Assembly (NCBI GenBank): GCA_050942745.1 | Contig: JBMNNX010000378.1 | Location: 1-5,270, forward strand | Source of the DNA: UBA10939 sp050942745 | GTDB lineage: Bacteria; Myxococcota; Myxococcia; Myxococcales; UBA5297 | DNA length: 5,270 nt | Direction of reading: 5' to 3' | Shown here: in pieces, positions 1-5,270 of the stretch | How positions within the stretch are numbered: position 1 is the first letter of the stretch | Layout: each line of letters begins with the position of its first letter | Notes under the pieces: model-generated | The model's database searches: none | Told to the model about the DNA's origin: nothing | The model's input: the letters and a program-made list of their open reading frames with translations, nothing else | Program-made: the position numbers and the translations under genes

Positions 1-662
<662 letters not shown>

Positions 663-725
663 GCGCCGGCGAGCGGAGGGCCGGAGCCCGAATGCGTCCG
701 GCTCGGGACGCGGTCGGTCGGGGAG

Positions 726-745
726 CGCCGGCTTTCGTGCCGGCG
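726..745 (+). terminator. GC-rich hairpin after the ATPase gene, possible weak terminator
   Basis: A perfect 7-base-pair stem (CGCCGGC, 726-732, pairing with GCCGGCG, 739-745) encloses the loop TTTCGT. It lies 64 bases after the ATPase stop codon. What follows is GCCTTGATGG, with only two consecutive T residues, so this is not a classic intrinsic terminator. It could still end or attenuate transcription, or simply be a GC-rich chance hairpin. Confidence 0.3.
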
Positions 746-910
746 GCCTTGATGGCGGTGGATGGGCAGCAACGCGCGCCGAGCGGGCGCGGCGCGTCGC
801 CGCGATCGCCCTGGCGCCTCGCCGAGCGCGCGAAGGCCGTCTTTTCGCTCGCTTTCCCGCCGCGGTTGGCCCAACCTAGCGGGCGGTTTCGGACCCTGTT
901 CGACATCGAG

Positions 911-922
911 CAGGACGTCCTG
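911..922. promoter_or_regulatory. Perfect 12-base palindrome upstream of the BKACE gene, candidate operator
   Basis: CAGGACGTCCTG is its own reverse complement, and it ends 87 bases before the BKACE start codon. Its size and position would suit a dimeric repressor or activator site. The symmetry does not extend beyond 12 bases, and one such palindrome is expected by chance about every 4 kb, so regulation is only a possibility. Confidence 0.3.
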
Positions 923-996
923 TCTTCTCACCGCCCGCCTCGAAGGCCAGGTCCGCGCGCGCGGCCTCGAGGCGCGGATGACCGCGCGCACCACTC

Positions 997-1004
997 GAAG
1001 GAGG
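997..1004 (+). promoter_or_regulatory. Strong Shine-Dalgarno site fixing the BKACE start
   Basis: GAAGGAGG lies five bases before the ATG at 1010. It closely matches the anti-Shine-Dalgarno end of 16S rRNA. It decides the start: the same frame is open back to about 452, but that extension overlaps the ATPase gene, is Arg-rich and has no comparable ribosome-binding site. Confidence 0.85.
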
Positions 1005-1009
1005 ACCCG

Positions 1010-1849
1010 ATGGCCCACAGGCCGATGATCATCACCGCCGCGCTCGTCGGCGCCGAGGTGATGCGCAAGGACACCCCGCATATCCCCTACACGCCCGAGG
1101 AGATCGCCGCCGAAGCGGTGCGCTGCCGCGAGGCGGGCGCGGCGATGGTGCACCTGCACGCGCGCAAGCCGGACGGCACGCCCTCGCAGGAGGCCGCGCT
1201 CTTCGGCGAGGCGATCCGCCTCATCCGCAAGCAGGTTGACGTCATCATCCAGGTCTCGACCGGCGGCGCGGTCGGGATGAGCGGCGAGGAGCGCTGCCAG
1301 CCGCTGACGCTCTCGGGCGAGCTGAAGCCCGAGATGGCGACGCTGTCGACCGGCTCGGTCAACTTCGGCGAGGAGGTCTTCTCGAACCCGCGCCCGCTCA
1401 CCCGCGACATCGCCCAGCGCATCCGCGCCGCGGGCATCAAGCCCGAGTTCGAGATCTTCGACGCGGGGATGATCGACGAGGCCAAGTACCTCCACAAGCA
1501 GGGCCTTGTGGACTTCCCCGGCCACTGGGACTTCGTCCTCGGCGTGCCCGGCGGCCTCGCGGCCCGCCCCGACGCGGTCGATTACCTGCTGACGCAGCTT
1601 CCCGAGGGCGCCACCTGGTGCATCGCGGGAATCGGGCGCATGGAGCTGCCGATGGTCGAGTACGCGGCCGAGCGCGGCGGCAACGCCCGCGTCGGCCTGG
1701 AGGACAACATCTTCATCTCCAAGGGCGTGCTCGCCAAAGGCAGCTCCGAGCTCGTGCAGAAGGCGGTCGAGCTGGCCAAGGGCAAGGGCCGCGAGATCGC
1801 GACCCCGGCCCAGGCCCGCGAGATCATCGGCCTGCCGCCTCGCCCTTGA
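1010..1849 (+). CDS. Beta-keto acid cleavage enzyme (BKACE, DUF849; Kce-like)
   Basis: This 279-residue protein is a full-length member of the BKACE family, soluble zinc-dependent TIM-barrel enzymes. They condense a beta-keto acid with acetyl-CoA and cleave it to acetoacetate plus a new acyl-CoA. The founding member, Kce, acts on 3-keto-5-aminohexanoate in lysine fermentation. Family hallmarks are visible: the N-terminal ITAALVGAE (Glu16), the metal-binding HLH (His48 and His50), QVSTGG (81-86), KPEMATL (106-112), GVPGG (178-182), AGIGR (206-210) and GLEDN (229-233) with the third metal ligand Glu231. The C-terminal ATPAQAREIIGL is also typical. All expected catalytic positions appear intact. 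The start follows a GAAGGAGG site by five bases. The protein resembles Kce from memory of that sequence, but family members differ in substrate (aminohexanoate, oxoadipate, dehydrocarnitine and others), and no lysine-fermentation gene is in view, so the substrate is undetermined and no gene symbol is given. Confidence 0.93.
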   Translation: MAHRPMIITAALVGAEVMRKDTPHIPYTPEEIAAEAVRCREAGAAMVHLHARKPDGTPSQEAALFGEAIRLIRKQVDVIIQVSTGGAVGMSGEERCQPLTLSGELKPEMATLSTGSVNFGEEVFSNPRPLTRDIAQRIRAAGIKPEFEIFDAGMIDEAKYLHKQGLVDFPGHWDFVLGVPGGLAARPDAVDYLLTQLPEGATWCIAGIGRMELPMVEYAAERGGNARVGLEDNIFISKGVLAKGSSELVQKAVELAKGKGREIATPAQAREIIGLPPRP

Positions 1850-1879
1850 TCGGTTCGCGCCCTAGACCTTCTCCGCGGT

Positions 1880-1900
1880 CGCCCGAGCTCACTTCGGGCG
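1880..1900 (+). terminator. Terminator-like hairpin between convergent genes
   Basis: A perfect 7-base-pair stem (CGCCCGA, 1880-1886, pairing with TCGGGCG, 1894-1900) has a 7-base loop. It sits in the 63-base gap between the BKACE stop and the kinase stop, 30 bases after the former. The plus-strand sequence after the stem is GCCGCTTTGCGTT, a poor T-tract. There is no T-tract on the minus-strand side. The convergent position is the main support. Confidence 0.45.
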
Positions 1901-1912
1901 GCCGCTTTGCGT

Positions 1913-4399
1913 TCAGGCCGCGGGCGATCGCCGCGGCTCTCGGTTCGCGGGCACCGGGCCGGCCTGGCGTTGGCGCGGCAGCCGGACGGAGAAGACGGTG
2001 CCTTCGGGCTCGCCCGATCGCGCCTCGATGGTGCCGCCGTGCGCGGCCGCGATCTGCCGGGCGATGAAGAGCCCGAGCCCGACGCCTTGGTCGCTGCGAG
2101 CGCCCTGCTCGAAGGGTTGGAAGAGTTGAGGGAGCAGCGCCTCGGCTATCGGCTCGCCCGAGTTCCGCACCTCGATGAGCAGCTCGTTTTCCAGGCCGCG
2201 CCAGCGGACATGGATCGGGCTGCCGTCCTCGCCGTGCTTGAGCGCGTTTGACACCAGGTTGCCGACGAGCTGGGCCAGGCGGGCGGGGTCCCACTCGCCG
2301 CGCGCGTCGCCTTCGCCGTGGCATTCGATCTTCGCCCGCGGCTGGGCAGCCTGGATTTCGTCGATGACCTGCAGGCACAGCGAGCCGAAATCCGCGGGCC
2401 GCGGGGAGATGGGGATGCCCTTGCCTGCGCGCACGAGCGTGAAGTCGAGCAGGTCGGAGACGATGCGCTCGATGCGCGCGCTGCTCGAGGCGATTCGGGA
2501 GAGGACCTGGCGATCGCGCTCCGAAAGCGCGCTGGCGCGCAGCAGGCTGGCCGTCGAGGCGGAGATGGCGGCGAGCGGGTTGCGCAGCTCGTGGCCCACG
2601 ATGCCGAGCAGGTGCCGCTGGAACTCCTGCGCGGCGCGCTGGGCGGAGACGTCGCGAAGGACGAGCCCCAGCCCCAGGACGCGCTCGCCCGAGCGGACCG
2701 GGAACCAGCTCCCGAGGTAGGTCCAGCGCCTGCCGCCGCTCTCGCCCGAGAGCTCGACCTCGAACATCGGCTCGCCCGTGGCGAGCACCTGCGCCCACTG
2801 CGCGGTCGCCGCCTCGGCGCACGCGGCGGGGAAGAAGTCCGCCGCAGTCCTCCCGGCGTAGGCTTCGGCCGGCTCGTGCCCGCAGAGCGCGGCGAAGGCT
2901 TGGTTGACCCTGAGGAAGCGGAGATCGGGGCCGAGCAGGGCGAAGCCGATGGGAGCGGCGTCGAGGAGGTGCTCGAGCAGCGCCACCGACTCGTCGCGCT
3001 CGCGCAGCGCTTCGCGTAGCTCTCCGAGCAGCCTTTCGCGCTCGCGCTCGGACTCGCGCAGGCTCGTCACCTCGGTCACCGTGGCGCCGACGCCCAGCAG
3101 TGCGCCCTCCGGTCCGCAGACCGGAAAGACGCTCGACAGCCAGGAGCGAAGACGCCCGGAGCCCTCCGGGTCCTCGAGGGCCATGCTGAGCCCCTCGAGC
3201 GGCGCGCCCGTCGCGGCCACCTGCCGGAGCGCCTCGACGGCGCCCGCGTGGCTCACCACCTGGTCGGCCGGCTTTCCGAGGTGAGCGCCGACGGGCTGGC
3301 CGTTGATGGCGGCGAGCGCGGGGTTGATCTTCCGGTAGCGAAGCTCGATGTCCAAGAAGGCGAGGCCGCACGGAGCGGCGGCGATGAAGGTGTCGAGCAG
3401 CAGCGCGTTCTGCTCGGCCCGGGCCCGCTGCTGCTGCTCGGCCTCGAAGAGCCGGGCGCGATGCAGGGCCTGCGCGCACTGAGCCGCGAGCGCGAGGATG
3501 AACGACCGTTCGTCGCCGCAGAACGCTCGCGGGCTTTCGAAGGCGAGCGCCAGCAGCCCGAGGGCGCGCCCGTCCGCCATCAGCGGGACCACGACCCCGG
3601 AGGCGAACGGGACGGGCCCGAGCAGGCGCGCGTACTCGGGATAGAGCTTCCCGGCGTCCTCCTCGAGCCTCTCGAGAAAGACGGCGTTGCCGGAGGCCAT
3701 CGCGTCGGAGTCGGGCGCAGGGCGCGCGCTCCGGGTGCGCTCCCAGCGCGCGAGGATGTCGTCGCTGAACCCGGAGCGTCCGAGGAGGACCAACCCCTGC
3801 TCCTCGACGGCGGCCACCGCTCCGGCGTTGGCCTCGAGCAGCGGCAGGCCGACGTGGAGGATGACGTGCGCGACCTGGGCAGGCGTCAGGGCTCGCGACA
3901 GCGGCTCGCCTATCTGCTGAAGGGCTTCGAGCCGGCGCCGCGCCCGCTCGGCGTCGGCCTGGGCGCGCCGGGCGGCGTCCTCCTGGCGCCTGAGCGCGGA
4001 GATCTCGTGGACGATGACGCACAGACCGGCGGTCTCGCTCTGCGGCCCGCGCACCGGGAGGACGCTCCCGAGCCAGTCGCGTTTGACGCCGGGCACCGCC
4101 TCGGTCTCGCCCGAGTAGGCGACGTTGAGAAGCGGCTGGCCGGTGCGCATCACCTGGCGCAGCGGCTCCTCGGTCCACTCGTCGAGCAGCGGCAGCACCT
4201 CTTTCAAGCGCCGGCAGACGTGCGCGGATGGGCTCAGGCCGTTGAGCTGCGCCATCGCGGCGTTGACGCGCGAGACGCGGAGCTGGCTGTCGAAGATGGC
4301 AATCGGGATTGGCGCCCCCCAAAGCGCCTCGAGCAGCGACCCTGTCAGGTCGCCGCCCGAGAGGGCGTCCCAAGCGCCCGGCTCACTCGCCGCGTTCAT
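1913..4399 (-). CDS. Soluble PAS-GAF-PAS-PAS sensor histidine kinase
   Basis: This 828-residue histidine kinase autophosphorylates on His and should pass the phosphate to a response regulator not seen in this window. Domains in order are PAS1 (about 22-135), a charged helical linker (136-162), GAF (about 163-316), a short helical linker, PAS2 (about 332-446), a strongly charged linker (447-475), PAS3 (about 476-588), HisKA (about 591-657) and the HATPase domain (about 700-808). The phosphoacceptor is His603 in GHELRNPLA. The N box is NLVSNALKHG (714-723), the G1 position reads VRNSGEPI (744-751), the F box is FQPF (760-763) and the G2 box is GVGLGLFIA (772-780). There is no signal peptide or membrane segment, so it is cytoplasmic and probably senses an internal ligand, redox state or partner protein. 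There is no receiver domain. It begins at ATG 4399-4397 after a GGGGGGAAG purine run. The C-terminal tail after 808 is Pro/Arg-rich and probably disordered. The signal is unknown. Confidence 0.96.
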   Translation of the reverse strand: MNAASEPGAWDALSGGDLTGSLLEALWGAPIPIAIFDSQLRVSRVNAAMAQLNGLSPSAHVCRRLKEVLPLLDEWTEEPLRQVMRTGQPLLNVAYSGETEAVPGVKRDWLGSVLPVRGPQSETAGLCVIVHEISALRRQEDAARRAQADAERARRRLEALQQIGEPLSRALTPAQVAHVILHVGLPLLEANAGAVAAVEEQGLVLLGRSGFSDDILARWERTRSARPAPDSDAMASGNAVFLERLEEDAGKLYPEYARLLGPVPFASGVVVPLMADGRALGLLALAFESPRAFCGDERSFILALAAQCAQALHRARLFEAEQQQRARAEQNALLLDTFIAAAPCGLAFLDIELRYRKINPALAAINGQPVGAHLGKPADQVVSHAGAVEALRQVAATGAPLEGLSMALEDPEGSGRLRSWLSSVFPVCGPEGALLGVGATVTEVTSLRESERERERLLGELREALRERDESVALLEHLLDAAPIGFALLGPDLRFLRVNQAFAALCGHEPAEAYAGRTAADFFPAACAEAATAQWAQVLATGEPMFEVELSGESGGRRWTYLGSWFPVRSGERVLGLGLVLRDVSAQRAAQEFQRHLLGIVGHELRNPLAAISASTASLLRASALSERDRQVLSRIASSSARIERIVSDLLDFTLVRAGKGIPISPRPADFGSLCLQVIDEIQAAQPRAKIECHGEGDARGEWDPARLAQLVGNLVSNALKHGEDGSPIHVRWRGLENELLIEVRNSGEPIAEALLPQLFQPFEQGARSDQGVGLGLFIARQIAAAHGGTIEARSGEPEGTVFSVRLPRQRQAGPVPANREPRRSPAA

Positions 4400-4401
4400 G
4401 T

Positions 4402-4410
4402 CTTCCCCCC
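4402..4410 (-). promoter_or_regulatory. Ribosome-binding site of the histidine kinase
   Basis: Read on the minus strand, GGGGGGAAG ends two bases before the kinase ATG. It is a purine-rich but imperfect Shine-Dalgarno match. It supports this ATG, which also gives an N-terminus leading straight into the first PAS domain. Confidence 0.5.
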
Positions 4411-4459
4411 GAGCGCGCCCGTGGTCTTGCCTGGAGCTTTGTGCCGCGCGCTGAGCGTG

Positions 4460-4488
4460 ACCCTAGCGGCGAACTTGCAGCTTTTCAA
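4460..4488 (-). promoter_or_regulatory. Candidate sigma70-type promoter of the histidine kinase
   Basis: On the minus strand, TTGAAA (4488-4483) is followed after exactly 17 bases by TAGGGT (4465-4460). The -35 box matches the consensus at five of six positions. The -10 box keeps only the three most conserved bases (T, A and the final T). Transcription would begin near 4453, leaving a leader of about 54 bases. This is the best promoter match in the divergent gap for this strand, but it is not proven. Confidence 0.45.
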
Positions 4489-4496
4489 CAGTCGAG

Positions 4497-4509
4497 CCTG
4501 GCAGCCAGG
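4497..4509. promoter_or_regulatory. 13-base palindrome in the divergent control region, candidate operator
   Basis: CCTGGC and GCCAGG form a perfect inverted repeat around a single central A. It lies just upstream of the candidate kinase -35 box and about 50 bases before the start of the divergent lipoprotein gene. That position would allow one dimeric regulator to act on both genes. It could also form a hairpin or be chance; no regulator gene is visible nearby. Confidence 0.35.
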
Positions 4510-4545
4510 TTGTGACTGGCGACACTCGGCGGGCGGACGGCGCGC

Positions 4546-4551
4546 TATAGT
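4546..4551 (+). promoter_or_regulatory. TATAGT -10-like box directly before the lipoprotein ATG
   Basis: TATAGT matches the bacterial -10 consensus at five of six positions and ends only nine bases before the ATG at 4561. Transcription starting seven bases after the box would begin near 4558, giving a leader of about three bases or none. The bases between (GACCGTCCC) contain no Shine-Dalgarno sequence, which fits a leaderless mRNA. No good -35 box is seen at 16-18 bases; the closest, CGACAC at 4520-4525, is 20 bases away. Confidence 0.5.
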
Positions 4552-4560
4552 GACCGTCCC

Positions 4561-5270
4561 ATGCGTCCATCATTGCTCGTGCTTTTCGCCTCGCTCGCCC
4601 TCGCTACGCTCGCCTGCCGACCGAAGCTGCCGGCCGCTTCGGAGGGGTGCGCCGATACCTCCGGCTGTCCGCTGGGCCGGGCGTGTCGCGAGGGGCGCTG
4701 CGTTCCGGCTCCCTGCCCGGAGTCCCTCTGTGCCGAGGGAGAGCGCTGTGTCGCCGGGCAGTGCCTGCCGACCTCCTGCGCCGAGCCGTGCGCGGACGAC
4801 GAGGTGTGCGTCGGCGGCCGGTGCGTTGACGCGAGCTGCGCGCTGAAGAGCTGCGCCGAGGGCGCGGTGTGCATCGCCGGGGAGTGCTATCCGCTGGCCT
4901 GCGGCGACGAGCCGTGCGGCGAGGGGCTCGTCTGTTCGGCCGGCGAGTGCGTCGCCGCGTGCTTTCGCGCCGTCTGCGCGCCGAGGCAGGCCTGCCGCGC
5001 GGCCGAGTGCGTTGACTGCCCGGCGAGCGAGGAGAGCTGCGGCGACGGCGTGGACGACGACTGCGACGGGCGCCTCGACTGCGCCGACGAGGACTGCGAC
5101 GGCGCGAGCTGCGGAGGCGAGGGTCGCTGTGTGGACGGCCGGTGCCTCGGGCCCTGTGAGGACGAGCGCAGGGGCGGCGACGAGACCGACATCGACTGCG
5201 GCGGCGAGGTGTGCCCGCCCTGCGGGCTCGCGCGGGCATGCCGGGTGGACGCGGACTGCGAGAGCGGCCA
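4561..5270 (+). CDS. Cys-rich repeat lipoprotein, N-terminal part (runs off the right edge)
   Basis: The frame is open from ATG 4561 to the window end: 236 residues, no stop. A TGA at 4513-4515 closes the frame upstream, and no ATG, GTG or TTG lies between, so 4561 is the first possible start. Residues 1-18 are a lipoprotein signal peptide (basic Arg2, hydrophobic core, ATLA before Cys19), predicting a lipidated protein in the outer membrane or on the surface. The mature part is extremely Cys-rich: 39 of 236 residues, including Cys19. Residues 30-150 hold six repeats, each with four cysteines. Then come CGDGVDDDCDG (160-170) plus a further Asp/Cys run to about 180, resembling putative metal-binding motifs of the MopE type, and GGDETDIDCGG (205-215), a motif I associate with secreted myxobacterial proteins. 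The cysteines probably form disulfides outside the cytoplasm. It may be an adhesin, a surface-structural or metal-binding protein; the function is unknown, and the missing C-terminus may hold another domain. Confidence 0.88.
   Translation, partial: MRPSLLVLFASLALATLACRPKLPAASEGCADTSGCPLGRACREGRCVPAPCPESLCAEGERCVAGQCLPTSCAEPCADDEVCVGGRCVDASCALKSCAEGAVCIAGECYPLACGDEPCGEGLVCSAGECVAACFRAVCAPRQACRAAECVDCPASEESCGDGVDDDCDGRLDCADEDCDGASCGGEGRCVDGRCLGPCEDERRGGDETDIDCGGEVCPPCGLARACRVDADCESG
4648..5010 (+). repeat. Six tandem four-cysteine modules within the lipoprotein
   Basis: Each unit reads C-x(3-5)-C-x5-C-x4-C and starts at Cys30, 52, 73, 93, 114 and 134, a period of 20-22 residues. The second-to-third (x5) and third-to-fourth (x4) cysteine gaps are identical in all six units, and Gly is frequent just before the last Cys pair (for example VAGQC, VGGRC, IAGEC, SAGEC). 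The units differ clearly in other residues and in DNA, so the duplication is old or the Cys spacing is under selection. The pattern resembles small disulfide modules such as EB or Dickkopf-like repeats, but homology is not established here. Confidence 0.85.

Larger units (their letters stand above)
663..1009. other. 347-base gap without a convincing gene
   Basis: Several frames are open here on both strands, but their translations are Arg/Ala/Pro-rich with no recognisable motif, as expected for stop-poor GC-rich DNA. The gap holds the hairpin at 726-745, the palindrome at 911-922 and the Shine-Dalgarno site at 997-1004. I find no convincing sigma70 -35/-10 pair and no tRNA-like or riboswitch-like fold. 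It probably contains the promoter and leader of the BKACE gene. Confidence 0.6.

Noticed and set aside
684..704. GAGCC/GGCTC inverted repeat just after the ATPase stop codon
   Set aside because: Only five base pairs with an 11-base loop and a mismatch when extended, and no T-tract; it is expected by chance in such GC-rich DNA.
866..882. TTGGCCCAACCTAGC as a possible sigma54 promoter before the BKACE gene
   Set aside because: The spacing between GG and GC is nine bases, not the ten required, and the -24 element lacks the usual CAC. The overlapping TTGG-C-CCAA inverted repeat is too short to call.
1824..4373. A 849-codon open frame on the minus strand overlapping nearly the whole kinase gene in another frame
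   Set aside because: Its translation is dominated by Arg, Ala, Pro and Gly with no domain motif. The overlapping kinase frame carries every expected histidine kinase motif. Long stop-free shadow frames are normal in GC-rich genes.
3248..4846. A 532-codon plus-strand open frame antisense to the kinase and running into the lipoprotein
   Set aside because: It is low-complexity and antisense to a clear kinase, and it crosses the divergent promoter region and the lipoprotein start in the wrong frame.
4604..5239. Minus-strand Arg/Ser-rich open frame at the right end
   Set aside because: It is the complement of the Cys-rich lipoprotein: Cys and Gly codons read backwards give Ala, Arg, Ser and Thr. 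The plus frame has a signal peptide and regular Cys repeats.

Overview
High-GC DNA with strong G/C bias at codon third positions. The right-hand gene has a secreted Cys-rich architecture typical of Myxococcota and related former Deltaproteobacteria: repeated Cys modules, a CGDGVDDDCDG-type Asp/Cys motif and a GGDETDIDCGG motif. Together with a large soluble PAS/GAF histidine kinase and a GspE-type ATPase, this makes a myxobacterium or an uncultured relative the best guess. That is an inference from gene content; there is no taxonomic marker in the window.

Layout, left to right. (1) Bases 1-662 (+): the C-terminal part of a GspE/PulE-type secretion ATPase whose start lies outside the window. 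(2) Bases 663-1009: a 347-base gap with no convincing gene. It holds a stable hairpin (a possible weak terminator) and a perfect 12-base palindrome. (3) Bases 1010-1849 (+): a complete beta-keto acid cleavage enzyme (BKACE, DUF849) of the 3-keto-5-aminohexanoate cleavage (Kce) type, with a strong ribosome-binding site. (4) Bases 1850-1912: a short convergent gap with a terminator-like hairpin. (5) Bases 1913-4399 (-): a complete 828-residue soluble hybrid-sensor histidine kinase, PAS-GAF-PAS-PAS-HisKA-HATPase. (6) Bases 4400-4560: a divergent promoter region with a sigma70-like promoter for the kinase, a 13-base palindrome, and a TATAGT box almost touching the start codon of the next gene. (7) Bases 4561-5270 (+): the N-terminal 236 residues of a Cys-rich lipoprotein that runs off the right edge. 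It has six very regular four-cysteine repeats followed by two known myxobacterial-type Cys/Asp motifs.

The genes do not form an obvious pathway. The secretion ATPase has no gspF or other secretion gene after it. The BKACE has no lysine-fermentation or CoA-transferase neighbour in view. The kinase has no response regulator beside it. The only suggestive arrangement is the divergent kinase/lipoprotein pair sharing a 161-base control region. No CRISPR array, insertion sequence, tRNA or rRNA is visible, and I do not see a clearly new multi-gene system. The Cys-rich lipoprotein and its leaderless-looking promoter are the most noteworthy items.
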